In this document: piece by piece, positions 35,129 to 44,900 of the stretch
How positions within the stretch are numbered: the first letter of the stretch is position 1
Layout of the letters: each line of letters opens with the position of its first letter
DNA from: Rhizobiales bacterium 64-17
GTDB taxonomy: Bacteria; Pseudomonadota; Alphaproteobacteria; Rhizobiales; Xanthobacteraceae
Assembly (NCBI GenBank): GCA_001899285.1
Contig: MKWA01000015.1
Coordinates: 294,919 to 358,918, forward strand
DNA length: 64,000 bases
Direction: 5' to 3'
Position numbers and translations under genes: made by a program
The notes under the pieces: model-generated
Databases searched by the model: none
What the model saw: only the letters and a program-made list of their open reading frames with translations
What the model was told of the DNA's origin: nothing

Positions 35129-36112
35129 GTGACGGAGCGGGGTTTGGCTGCGGCGGAGGATCGGCCGCTGCGCATCGGCGTGGTCGGTATCGGCGTGATG
35201 GGCAGCAACCATGCCCGCGTCCTGTCCGGATTGCCGGGCGTGACGCTGGCCGGCGTCGCCGATCCGGACGCCAAGCAGCGGGAGTTCGTCGCCGGCATTC
35301 TCGGTTGTCCGACAGTCCCCGATCTCGACGGCCTGATCGCGCTGGGCGTCGACGCCATTACCGTCGCCGCGCCGACCCATCTGCATCGCGACATCGCCAT
35401 GGCGTGCATATCCCGTGGCATCCATGTGCTGGTGGAAAAGCCGATCGCCTCGACGGTCGAGGAGGGGCGCGAGATCATCGACGCGGCGCGCCGCGCCGGC
35501 GTCACACTGATGGTCGGGCATGTCGAGCGTTTCAATCCGGCGGTCGATGCCATCAAGCAGGCGATCCGCGGCGAGCAGATCCTGTCGATCGGCATCACCC
35601 GCGTCGGCCCGTTCCCGCCACGCATGTCGAATGTCGGCGTGGTGATCGATCTCGCCGTGCACGACATCGACCTGATCCGCTGGTTCACCGATTCCGACAT
35701 CACCGAGGTGCAGCCGCAGCTTGCGAGCGCGGTGGCCGAGCGCGAGGATATCGCGCTGCTGCAGTTTCGTACTGCGTCGGGCGTGCTGGCGCACATCAAC
35801 ACCAACTGGCTGACGCCGTTCAAGGCGCGCAGCGTCACCGTCGCGACGCGCGGCAAATACGTCACCGGCGATCTGCTGACGCGACAGGTGACGGAATGCT
35901 TCGGCTTCCAGCCGGACGGCAGCTATTCGATGCGGCATCTGTCGGTCGGCCACAACGAGCCGCTGCGCTCGGAACTGCTGGCGTTCGCCGAGGCGATCCG
36001 CACCGGCAAGCCGCCGGCGGTCACCGGCGAGGAAGGCGTGGCCAGCCTCGCGATCGCCATCCAGTGCCTCGACAGCCATCGCGCGCCCATCGCGGGCAAA
36101 AGCCGCGCTTGA
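35129..36112 (+). CDS. Gfo/Idh/MocA family oxidoreductase (second WbpB-like)
   Basis: A 327-residue NAD-dependent enzyme: IGVVGIGVMGSNHARVL Rossmann loop, HVLVEKPIAST with the conserved EKP, and DLAVHDIDLIRWF with the second-domain His. GTG 35129 is preceded by GAGGGGA at about 35112-35118. The next gene, 40 bases on, is a WbpE-like aminotransferase, so the pair is arranged as in UDP-diacetamido-uronic acid pathways: oxidation of C3, then amination. It is a paralogue of 24351, from which it differs in length and sequence. Confidence 0.87.
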   Translation: MTERGLAAAEDRPLRIGVVGIGVMGSNHARVLSGLPGVTLAGVADPDAKQREFVAGILGCPTVPDLDGLIALGVDAITVAAPTHLHRDIAMACISRGIHVLVEKPIASTVEEGREIIDAARRAGVTLMVGHVERFNPAVDAIKQAIRGEQILSIGITRVGPFPPRMSNVGVVIDLAVHDIDLIRWFTDSDITEVQPQLASAVAEREDIALLQFRTASGVLAHINTNWLTPFKARSVTVATRGKYVTGDLLTRQVTECFGFQPDGSYSMRHLSVGHNEPLRSELLAFAEAIRTGKPPAVTGEEGVASLAIAIQCLDSHRAPIAGKSRA

Positions 36113-36151
36113 ACAGCCGCGCCTGAAGCGCCGCCAGAAGGATAACCGGTC

Positions 36152-37306
36152 ATGAACCAGCCGTTGCGGACCCCGACAGCGCCCATCCCGTTCATTGATA
36201 TCGCCTCGCAGCGCCGCCGCCTGCGGACGGAGATCGATACGGCGGTGATGAAGGTGCTCGATCACGGCCAATACGTGATGGGGCCGGAGGTATCGAAGCT
36301 CGAGGCCGATCTCGCCGCGTTCTGCGGCGCGAAGCATGTCCTCTCCTGCGCCAGCGGCACCGACGCGTTGATGCTGGTGCTGATGGCGAAGGGGATCGGC
36401 CCCGGCGATGCCGTATTCTGCCCGACCTTCACCTTCTGCGCGACCGCGGAAGTCGTCGCGCTGCTCGGCGCGACGCCGGTGTTCGTCGATGTGCATGCGG
36501 CGACGTTCAATATCGACGTGTCGAAGCTGCCGGCGGCGATCGCTACGGCGAAGAAGGCAGGGTTGCGCCCGAAGGGGATCATCCCGGTCGATCTGTTCGG
36601 TCTGCCGGCCGATTTCGATGCGCTGCTGCCGCTTGCCAAGGCAGAAGGCCTGTTCGTGCTGGACGATGCGGCGCAGGGTTTTGGCGGCGTTTATCACGGG
36701 CGCAAGATCGGCACTTTCGGCGAGGCGACGGCGACCAGCTTCTTCCCGGCGAAGCCGCTCGGCTGCTTCGGTGACGGCGGCGCGGTCTGCACCGATGACG
36801 ACGACATGATCGGCGTGTTGCGCAGCCTGCGTGTGCACGGCCACGGTAGTGACAAATACGACAATGTCCGTCTCGGCCTCACGGCGCGGCTCGACACCAT
36901 CCAGGCGGCGATCCTGATCGAGAAGCTGAAGATTTTTCCCGACGAGATCGTCGCGCGCAACCGCGTCGCAAAGCGCTACAATGATTTGCTGCGCGATATC
37001 GTGGCGGTGCCGGAAGTGCCGGCGGGCCTCACCTCGGTCTGGGCGCAATACACCGTGCGGCTGCCGAAGGGCCGGCGCGAAGGCGTCGCCGCCGCGCTCA
37101 AGGCCGACGGCGTGCCGACCGCGATCTATTATCCAATCCCGCTGCACCGGCAGCAGGCGTACAAGCATTATCCGGTCGGGACCGGCGGATGCCCGGTCAG
37201 CGAGCAGCTCGCGGATGAGGTGATCAGCCTGCCGATGCACGCCTATCTCGACGAGCCGACGCAGGACCGGATCGTCGATGCGTTGCGCCGCGCGCTGAAG
37301 AACTAA
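36152..37306 (+). CDS. DegT/DnrJ/EryC1 aminotransferase (WbpE-like)
   Basis: A 384-residue PLP enzyme. Lys201 in SFFPAKPLGCFGDGG is the aldimine lysine, VLDDAAQGFGG supplies the Asp, and CASGTDALMLVLM the phosphate site. IDIASQRRRLRTEID near the start and YPIPLHRQQAYKHYP near the end are typical of WbpE/UDP-GlcNAc3NA aminotransferases. Its position directly after a Gfo/Idh gene supports amination of the 3-keto UDP-uronic acid. It ends three bases before the convergent ManC-type gene. Confidence 0.9.
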   Translation: MNQPLRTPTAPIPFIDIASQRRRLRTEIDTAVMKVLDHGQYVMGPEVSKLEADLAAFCGAKHVLSCASGTDALMLVLMAKGIGPGDAVFCPTFTFCATAEVVALLGATPVFVDVHAATFNIDVSKLPAAIATAKKAGLRPKGIIPVDLFGLPADFDALLPLAKAEGLFVLDDAAQGFGGVYHGRKIGTFGEATATSFFPAKPLGCFGDGGAVCTDDDDMIGVLRSLRVHGHGSDKYDNVRLGLTARLDTIQAAILIEKLKIFPDEIVARNRVAKRYNDLLRDIVAVPEVPAGLTSVWAQYTVRLPKGRREGVAAALKADGVPTAIYYPIPLHRQQAYKHYPVGTGGCPVSEQLADEVISLPMHAYLDEPTQDRIVDALRRALKN

Positions 37307-37309
37307 GCG

Positions 37310-38725
37310 TCAGCGCCGGTTGTAGACATCGTCGAGGCGGACGATGTCGTCCTCGCCGAGATAGCTGCCGGTCTGCACCTCGATCAGCTCGAGCGGGATC
37401 CGGCCGCGATTGGCGAGGCGGTGCACCGTGCCGATCGGGATGAACACCGACTCGTTCTCGTGCACCGACGTGACCTCGGCACCCATGGTCACTTCGGCGG
37501 TGCCGCGCACCACCACCCAGTGCTCGGCGCGGTGGTGATGCTTCTGCAATGACAGGAGACCGCCTGGCGTGACGACGATGCGCTTCACCTGGAAGCGTTC
37601 GCCCAGGTCGATCGACTCGTAATAACCCCATGGCCGGTGCACGCGGCGATGCTTGGTCGCCTCCGGGCGGTGCGCCGCTTTCAACGTGCTGACGAGAGTC
37701 TTCACGTCCTGCGCGCGGGCGCGCGGTGTCACCAGCACGGCATCGGCGGTGGCGACCACCACCATGTCGTCGACGCCGACCACGGCGGCGAGCCGCCCGT
37801 CGGCGTGGATCACGCAGTTGCGCGCGTCGATCGCCACCGTCTCGCCGTAGGTGGCGTTGCCGGCGGCGTCGCGCGGCGCGATGTCGAGGATCGCATCCCA
37901 ACTGCCGATGTCGGACCAGCGGAAGCGGCCTTCCACCACCGCGGCGCGGTCGGTCTTTTCCATCACCGCATAGTCGATGGAAATCTGTGGCGCGCGGGCG
38001 AAGGCTTGCGGATCGAGGCGCAGGAAGCCGAGATCGTCGGTGGCGCCGGCGACCGCTTCTTCGATGGCGACCGACATCTCGGCGGAATGGCGCGATATCT
38101 CACCGAGCAGCACGTCGGCGCGGAACAGGAAATTGCCCGAGTTCCACAGATAGCCTTCGGTCACGTAGCGCGCGGCGGTGGCCGCGTCGGGCTTCTCGAC
38201 GAAGGCGGTGACGCGGCGCACGCCCTGCGGGCCGAGCGCCTCGCCCTGGCGGATATAGCCGTAGCTGGTCTTCGGCTCGGTCGGGCGGATCCCGAATGTG
38301 ATGATGTGGCCGGCCTCGGCTGCCTCGTGTCCGGCGCGACAGGCGGCATGGAATTCATCCAGGTCGAAGATGATATGGTCGGCGGCGAGGGCCAGCACCA
38401 CGGCGTCGGGATCGCGCTGGCGCGCGACGGCGGTGGCGGCGGCGATGGCCGGGCCGGAATCGCGGCGCAGCGGCTCGACCACCACGGTGACGTCGATGCC
38501 GATCTCCTCCGCCTGACGCTGGGCGAAGAAATGAAAATCCGGCCCGGTGATGACGATCGGCGGTGCGAACAGGGTCTGGTCCGCGACCCGCTCCAGCGTC
38601 TGCTGATAGGTGGACCGGTCGCCGACCAGCGGCAGGAACTGCTTGGGCAGCGCGTCGCGCGACACTGGCCAAAGCCGTGTTCCCGCGCCGCCGGCCAGAA
38701 GGACTGGAATAATGCGTGAGGCCAT
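37310..38725 (-). CDS. manC: Mannose-1-phosphate guanylyltransferase/mannose-6-phosphate isomerase
   Basis: A 471-residue bifunctional type II PMI/GMP on the minus strand, beginning MASRIIPVLL at 38725. The pyrophosphorylase domain has LLAGGAGTRLWPVSRDALPKQ at residues 9-29 (quoted to 20) and FVEKPD mid-way. The C-terminal cupin domain (about 360-471) has WGYYE and QKHHHRAEHWVVV, the metal-binding site of the isomerase. It makes GDP-mannose from fructose 6-phosphate via mannose 6-phosphate and 1-phosphate with a phosphomannomutase. A longer minus-strand frame continues through the opposite murJ gene but starts at no meaningful N terminus. It diverges from murJ. Confidence 0.92.
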   Translation of the reverse strand: MASRIIPVLLAGGAGTRLWPVSRDALPKQFLPLVGDRSTYQQTLERVADQTLFAPPIVITGPDFHFFAQRQAEEIGIDVTVVVEPLRRDSGPAIAAATAVARQRDPDAVVLALAADHIIFDLDEFHAACRAGHEAAEAGHIITFGIRPTEPKTSYGYIRQGEALGPQGVRRVTAFVEKPDAATAARYVTEGYLWNSGNFLFRADVLLGEISRHSAEMSVAIEEAVAGATDDLGFLRLDPQAFARAPQISIDYAVMEKTDRAAVVEGRFRWSDIGSWDAILDIAPRDAAGNATYGETVAIDARNCVIHADGRLAAVVGVDDMVVVATADAVLVTPRARAQDVKTLVSTLKAAHRPEATKHRRVHRPWGYYESIDLGERFQVKRIVVTPGGLLSLQKHHHRAEHWVVVRGTAEVTMGAEVTSVHENESVFIPIGTVHRLANRGRIPLELIEVQTGSYLGEDDIVRLDDVYNRR

Positions 38726-38968
38726 GATGGCGGGAAAGTGCCGGAAGGGCTGCGGCAAGTCACGAAAAATCCGGCACAAAAAGGCCAATTCGTCCCGGAC
38801 GATAGCGGCGGCCGGGGCGTCCTGCCGGCTCTGGGGAGGCCGCGTGACGACAGTTGTGCACAGCCGCCCGGCGCGGTTTCGGCGGCCGCCGATTTGCGCC
38901 AGTTTGGCGCGCGGGAGGAGTCGCTCCCGTTCCTTGTTCCGTGCGCGGAGCGGTCTCCGGGACCATCG

Positions 38969-40534
38969 ATGATCAGGCGCATCCTCACCGTCGGCGGGCT
39001 GACGCTGCTGTCGCGCATCAGCGGCTTCGCCCGCGACATCCTGCTCGCGGCCGTGCTCGGCGCAGGGCCGGTGGCGGACGCCTTCTTCGTCGCCCTGCGG
39101 CTGCCAAACCATTTCCGCGCGATCTTCGCCGAGGGCGCCTTCAACGCCGCCTTTGTGCCGGCCTATGCGCAGATCCGTGAGCAGGGGGGCGCGGCGCGTG
39201 CCGGTCTGTTCGCCGACCGGGTGTTCACGCTGCTGCTCGCGAGCCAGGTCATCCTGCTCGCGCTCGCGCTTGTGTTCATGCCGCAAGTGGTCGGGCTGCT
39301 GGCGCCGGGCTTCAACGAAGACCCCGGCCGCTTCGCCATCGCCGTCGATCTGACGCGGATCACCTTTCCTTATCTGCTGCTGATCACGCTGGTGACACTC
39401 TACGGCGGCATCCTCAATTCGCTGCACCGCTTCGCGGCGGCCGCAGCGGCACCGATCCTGCTCAACCTGTCGATGATCGTCGCCTTGATGCTGGTGGCGT
39501 TCTTTCCCGATGCCGGCCACGCGGCGGCGTGGGGTGTGTTTGCCGCCGGTATTCTCGAAGTGCTGCTTCTGCTCGCCGATGTGACGCGGGCGGGCGCGCT
39601 GCCGGTGCTGCGGTGGCCGCAATTCGACGCAGACGTGCGTCGCTTCTTCAAGGCGCTCGGCCCGGCGACCATCGGCTCGGCCGGCGTGCAGCTCGCGCTG
39701 TTCGCCGACACGGTGATCGCCAGCTTCCTCGCCACTGGCGCGCTGTCGGCACTCTATTATGCTGACCGCATCAATCAGTTGCCGATCGGCGTGATCGGCA
39801 TCGCCATCGGCACCGTCATTCTTCCCGAGATGGCGCGCCGCATCGCCGCCGGTGACGAGCGTGGCGCGGCGCATGCGCAGAACCGCGCGCTCGAATTTGC
39901 CCTGCTGCTGGCGCTGCCGTGCGTCGTCGCGTTTCTGCTGGTGCCGGAACTGATCATGCGGGCGCTGTTCGCGCGCGGTGCGTTCACCAGTGCCGACGCC
40001 GTTGCCGCAGGGCAGACGCTGGCGGCCTATGCGCTCGGTCTCATTCCGTTCGTGCTGATTCGCAGCGCGGTCGCGACCTTCTTCGCGCGCGGCGACACCG
40101 CGACGCCGGTGAAGGCGTCCCTCAGCGCCGCCGCCGTCAACATTCTGTTCAAGGTGCTGCTGATGGGGTCGCTGGCGCAGGTCGGCCTCGCGCTCGCCAC
40201 CGCGATCGGGGCGTGGACCAATCTGCTGCTGGTGTTGTGGCTTGCGGCGCGGCGCGGCCTGCTGGTGGTCGATGCGCGGTTGCGCCGCTCACTCGGCCGG
40301 TTGCTGATCGCCGCCACGGCGCTCGCGGTGCTGCTGGTGCTGTTGCCGCGACCGCTCGCGACGATGCTGGCCGGCCGGCCGTTCCATGACGAACTGACGC
40401 TCGCGATTCTCGCGGTCGCCGGCGGGGTGGTCTATGGCGGGGCGATCATCCTGCTGTTCGGCCGCGGCTGGCTGCGCGCGTTCGGGGCCGGCAAAGGCTC
40501 CGTAGACCGCACACCTGATCCGCCGACCGTGTAA
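38969..40534 (+). CDS. murJ: Lipid II flippase MurJ
   Basis: A 521-residue MATE-like/MVF-family membrane protein with about 14 transmembrane helices. GFARDILLAAVLGAGPVADAFFVALRLPN and GAFNAAFVPAY near the N terminus are MurJ hallmarks, as are YYADRINQLPIGVIGIAIGTVILP and YALGLIPFVLIRSAVATFFARGDTATP. It exports lipid II for peptidoglycan synthesis. ATG 38969 is used; a longer in-frame extension upstream lacks a membrane protein's N terminus. A weak hairpin at 40547 may terminate transcription. Confidence 0.92.
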   Translation: MIRRILTVGGLTLLSRISGFARDILLAAVLGAGPVADAFFVALRLPNHFRAIFAEGAFNAAFVPAYAQIREQGGAARAGLFADRVFTLLLASQVILLALALVFMPQVVGLLAPGFNEDPGRFAIAVDLTRITFPYLLLITLVTLYGGILNSLHRFAAAAAAPILLNLSMIVALMLVAFFPDAGHAAAWGVFAAGILEVLLLLADVTRAGALPVLRWPQFDADVRRFFKALGPATIGSAGVQLALFADTVIASFLATGALSALYYADRINQLPIGVIGIAIGTVILPEMARRIAAGDERGAAHAQNRALEFALLLALPCVVAFLLVPELIMRALFARGAFTSADAVAAGQTLAAYALGLIPFVLIRSAVATFFARGDTATPVKASLSAAAVNILFKVLLMGSLAQVGLALATAIGAWTNLLLVLWLAARRGLLVVDARLRRSLGRLLIAATALAVLLVLLPRPLATMLAGRPFHDELTLAILAVAGGVVYGGAIILLFGRGWLRAFGAGKGSVDRTPDPPTV

Positions 40535-40546
40535 CCTGGAAACATT

Positions 40547-40571
40547 CCATCAAAGTTTCTGATGGCTTTTA
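40547..40571 (+). terminator. Weak intrinsic terminator candidate after murJ
   Basis: CCATCA (40547-40552) and TGATGG (40560-40565) form a six-pair stem with a seven-base loop, followed by CTTTTA. It begins 12 bases after the murJ stop. The stem is short, so termination is uncertain. Confidence 0.4.
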
Positions 40572-40705
40572 TCCAATCTTGCGTGGCGCGGGCGGCGGCG
40601 ACGCGAATCCACATGCATCTGCCACGGACCTCCGGCCGCTTTGCCTCATCGGCCGAAGCGGCGTATACGTTCCCGCAACGCAACATTTCTCCTGACAGGT
40701 TTTTC

Positions 40706-41890
40706 ATGTCGAGCCTTTGGCCCGCCCGGATTTTTTGCGCCTTCATGGCACTCATGCTTGCCGCGTGCGGACAGCAACAGCAACAGGCCGCGCCGCCTCC
40801 GCCCGCTGTCACGGTGGCGAAGCCGGTGCAGCAGACCGTGACGGATTTCGACGAATATGTCGGCCGCTTTGTCGCGGTGAACAGCGTCGAAGTCCGCGCG
40901 CGCGTGTCGGGTTATCTCGACAAGGTGCACTTCCAGGATGGTCAGCTCGTCAAGGAAGGCGATCCGCTGTTCACCATCGATCCGCGGCCGTTCCAGAACA
41001 CGCTGGCTCAGAGCCAGGCCAATCTCGCCCAGGCCAAGGCCAATCTCGCCTTTGCCGAGGCCGACCTCGGCCGCGGCCAACAGTTGGTGCGCGACAAGAC
41101 CATCACCGAGCAGACCTTCGACCAGCGTACGCAGTCGTTCCGCAATGCGCAGGCGTCGGTCGCGGCTGCCGAGGCGGCGGTGAAGCAGGCCGAACTCGAT
41201 CTCACCTTCACCGAGCTCAAGGCGCCGGTGTCCGGCCGCATCGGCGACCGTCGCGTCGCGCCCGGCAATCTGGTGACGGGCGGCACCGCCGGCAGCACGA
41301 CGCTGCTCGCGACCATCGTCTCGATCGATCCGATCCGGTTTGAGTTCACGGTGGATGAAGCCTCGTATCTGCGTTACGAGCGCATCCTCAAGAGCAGCAA
41401 CGATGCCAATGCACGCGGCAAGGGCATCTCGGTCAAACTGAAGCTGATCGACGAAAAGGCGTTCGATCACAGCGGCAAGATTGACTTCATCGACAATGTC
41501 ATCGACCGCTCGAGCGGCACGATCCGTGGCCGCGCTCTGGTCGAAAACCCGAACGGCCTGTTCACGCCGGGCATGTTCGCGCGCATCCAGGTACCGGGGT
41601 CGCGGCCTTATCAGGCGCTGCTGGTGCCGGAGGTATCGATCGGTACCGACCAGGCACGAAAATTCGTGTTCGCCGTCAATGCTGACAATGCGGTGACGCA
41701 GAAATACGTCACGCTCGGCCAGTTGATCGATGGCAAGCTGCGCGTCATCAAGGAAGGGCTCGGCCCGGACGACCGCATTATCGTCAACGGCATGGTGCGG
41801 GCGCGCAACGGCATCAAGGTGACACCGCAGGAGGCCGGCGCGCAACCGCAGCAGGGTGCGCCGGGCGCTGCTCCGGCCGCAGGCAAGTAG
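40706..41890 (+). CDS. RND efflux pump periplasmic adaptor (AcrA/MexA type)
   Basis: A 394-residue membrane fusion lipoprotein. ATG 40706 opens a lipoprotein signal ending LMLAAC with lipidated Cys21. Next come VRARVSGYLDKVHFQDGQLVKEGDPLFTID (biotinyl-lipoyl half), a coiled-coil hairpin around residues 90-170 (repeats of LAQAKANLAFAEADL) and the second lipoyl half LTFTELKAPVSGRIG. The tail QPQQGAPGAAPAAGK is low complexity. It links the inner membrane RND pump (next gene, 66 bases on) to an outer membrane channel; no TolC-like gene is in the window. Confidence 0.9.
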   Translation: MSSLWPARIFCAFMALMLAACGQQQQQAAPPPPAVTVAKPVQQTVTDFDEYVGRFVAVNSVEVRARVSGYLDKVHFQDGQLVKEGDPLFTIDPRPFQNTLAQSQANLAQAKANLAFAEADLGRGQQLVRDKTITEQTFDQRTQSFRNAQASVAAAEAAVKQAELDLTFTELKAPVSGRIGDRRVAPGNLVTGGTAGSTTLLATIVSIDPIRFEFTVDEASYLRYERILKSSNDANARGKGISVKLKLIDEKAFDHSGKIDFIDNVIDRSSGTIRGRALVENPNGLFTPGMFARIQVPGSRPYQALLVPEVSIGTDQARKFVFAVNADNAVTQKYVTLGQLIDGKLRVIKEGLGPDDRIIVNGMVRARNGIKVTPQEAGAQPQQGAPGAAPAAGK

Positions 41891-41956
41891 CAGACAAGTA
41901 ACCGTCAGGCTGCAGGCAGCGACGTCAGCGCCACAGAAAAGCGCAGAGAAAGCACC

Positions 41957-44900
41957 ATGAAAATTTCGCATTTCTTTATCGACCGGCCGATCTTCGCTTC
42001 GGTGGTGTCGATCGTTTTCATCGTGCTCGGCGGTGTCGCTTATCTGCGGCTGCCGGTCGCGCAATATCCGGAGATCGCGCCGCCGATCATCAACATCGTC
42101 GGCCAGTATCCGGGCGCGAGCGCGGAGACGGTGGCGGAGACGGTAGTCGCGCCGATCGAGCAGCAGGTCAACGGCGTCGAGGGGATGATCTATCTCTCGT
42201 CGAATTCGACCGCTGACGGCCGGTTCTCGATTTCGGTGACGTTCGACATCGGCGTCAATCTCGATATCGCGCAGGTGCAGGTGCAGAACCGCGTCGCCAC
42301 CGCGACGCCGCGTCTGCCGACGCAGGTACAGCAGATCGGCGTGACGGTAGCGAAAAGCTCGCCAGACATCCTGATGGTGGTGAACCTGTTCTCGCCGGAT
42401 CAGGTGCGCGACGCGATCTTCATGACCAATTACGCCAATCTGCAGATCAAGGACGTGCTGACCCGCACCGATGGCGTCGGCTCGATCACGATCTTCGGCG
42501 CGCGAGACTACGCGATGCAGGTCTGGCTCGATCCGGACCGCCTGCAATCACTCAACCTGACGGCGCAGGATGTGACGACGGCGCTGCAAGGGCAGAACAT
42601 TCAGGTCGCTTCCGGCGTGCTCAACCAGCCGCCAGTCGCGAATCAGCTTCCGTTCCAGATCGCGGTGCGCACCCTCGGCCGCCTCAGCGATCCAGCGGAA
42701 TTCGGCAATATCGTCGTCAAGCAGACCGCCGACGCGGTGGTCCGCATCCGTGATGTGGCGCGTGTCGAGCTGACGGGTCAGGATTATTCGTCGATCTCGT
42801 TCCTCAACCGCGATCAGTCGGTGGCGATCGCCGTGTTCCAGCGACCCGGATCGAACGCGCTGACCACCGGCGAGGGGATCCGCAAGACGATGGTCGAGCT
42901 CTCCAAGAATTTTCCGGAGGGTCTGAAATATACCATCATCTACGACCCGACCCAGTTCATCCAGGAATCCGTCAACGCGGTGATGGACACCATCTTCGAG
43001 GCGATGATCCTCGTCGTGCTGGTGGTCGTTCTGTTCCTGCAAACGTGGCGCGCCGCGGTCATTCCGATTCTGGCGATCCCGATCTCGCTGATCGGCACCT
43101 TCTTCGTGATGAGCCTGTTCGGCTTCACGCTCAACAACCTGTCGCTGTTCGGTCTCGTGCTCGCCATCGGCATCGTCGTCGATGATGCCATCGTCGTGGT
43201 CGAGAACGTCGAACGTAACATCCAGGCGGGTCTGTCGCCGCGCGACGCGGCGCGCAAAAGCATGGACGAGGTCGGCGCGGCGCTGATCGCCATCGCGCTG
43301 GTGCTGTCGGCGGTGTTCATCCCGTCCGCCTTCATCCCCGGCATCTCCGGTCAGTTCTATCGTCAGTTCGCGCTGACCATCGCCGGCTCGACGGTGATCT
43401 CGCTGATCGTGTCGCTGACGCTGTCGCCGGCAATGTGCGCGCTGCTGCTCAAGCCGCATGACAAGAGTCACAAGGACACCTGGTGGGAGAAGCCGATCCA
43501 CGGCTTCTTCCGTGGGTTCAACACCGGCTTCGACTGGGTCGGCCGCAAATATGGCTGGCTCGCCAGCAAGGCGGTGCGTTTCGCCGGCATCATGCTGGTG
43601 ATCTATGTCGGCATTCTCGCCTTCGGCCTGTTCGAGTTCACCCGCACGCCGCAGGGTTTCATCCCGCAGCAGGATCGCGGCTATCTGATCGTCGCCGCGC
43701 AACTGCCGCCGGGCTCCTCGCTGGCGCGCACCGAAGAGGTGATGAAGCGCGCGGGCGAGATCGCCATGCAGCAGCCCGGCGTCGGCGCCGTCATCAACAT
43801 CGTCGGCTTCTCCGGCGCGACCTTCACCAACGCGCCGAATGCGGGCGCCATGTTCCTGGTGCTGTCGCCATTCGAGGAGCGGCACAAGGATCCACGCCAG
43901 TCGGCGGCGGCGATCCAGGGCGCGCTGTTCGGCAAGCTTGGCGCGATCCAGGAAGCCTTCATGATCGTGGTGCAGCCGCCGCCGGTGAACGGCATCGGCA
44001 ATGCCGGCGGTTTCCGCATGATGGTGGAGGACCGCGCCGGTCGCGGGCCTGCGGCACTGCAGGGTGCGGTCTATGCGATGATGGGCCGCGCGGCGCAGAC
44101 GCCGGGGCTGATGCAAGTGTTCTCGTTGTTCGAGACGCAGACGCCGCAACTGTTCCTCGATATCGACCGCACCAAGGCGCAACTGCTCGGCATCAACATG
44201 CCGGACGTGTTCAACGCGCTGCAGGTGAATATCGGCTCGGCCTATGTGAACGACTTCAACCTGTTCGGCCGTACCTTCCGCGTTCAGGCACAGGCCGAGG
44301 GCAGCGCGCGCCTCGAACCCAAGGACGTCTTGAACCTGCGGGTGCGCAATACCTCGGGCGAAACGGTGCCACTCGGCTCGTTCACGACGGTGCGTGACAT
44401 CAGCGGCCCGTACCGCGTGCCGCGCTACAACATCTATCCGGCGGCCGAGCTCGATGGCTCGCCGGCGCCCGGCTACTCGCAGGGACAGGCGATCGAGCTC
44501 ATGCAGAAGCTGGCGGCGGAGACGCTGCCGGAAGGCTTCGCCTATGAGTGGACGACGCTCGCCTATCAGCAACTCAAGGCCGGCAATACGGCGATCTTCG
44601 CCTTCGCGCTCGGCGTGCTGTTCGTGTTCCTGGTGCTGGCCGCGCAGTACGAGAGCCTGACGCTGCCGCTCGCGGTGATCATGATCGTGCCGATGTGTCT
44701 CGTCGCGGCGATCCTGGGCGTGCTGATCCGGGGTTCGGACAACAACATCCTCACCCAGGTTGGCTTCATCGTGCTGATCGGCCTTGCCGCCAAGAACGCG
44801 ATCCTGATCATCGAGTTCGCCAAGCAGCTCGAGGATGCGGGCGAGGAGCGGCATTTTGCCGCTCAGCACGCCGCGCAAATGCGACTGCGGCCGATCCTGA

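Noticed and set aside
35009-37240. A 743-codon minus-strand open frame opposite the Gfo/Idh and aminotransferase genes
   Set aside because: It spans two well-supported plus-strand genes and their gap and has low-complexity Arg/Asp/His composition; a shadow frame.
38726-39874. Extension of the manC minus-strand frame through murJ
   Set aside because: The protein begins naturally at MASRIIP (38725); upstream residues come from the antisense of murJ.
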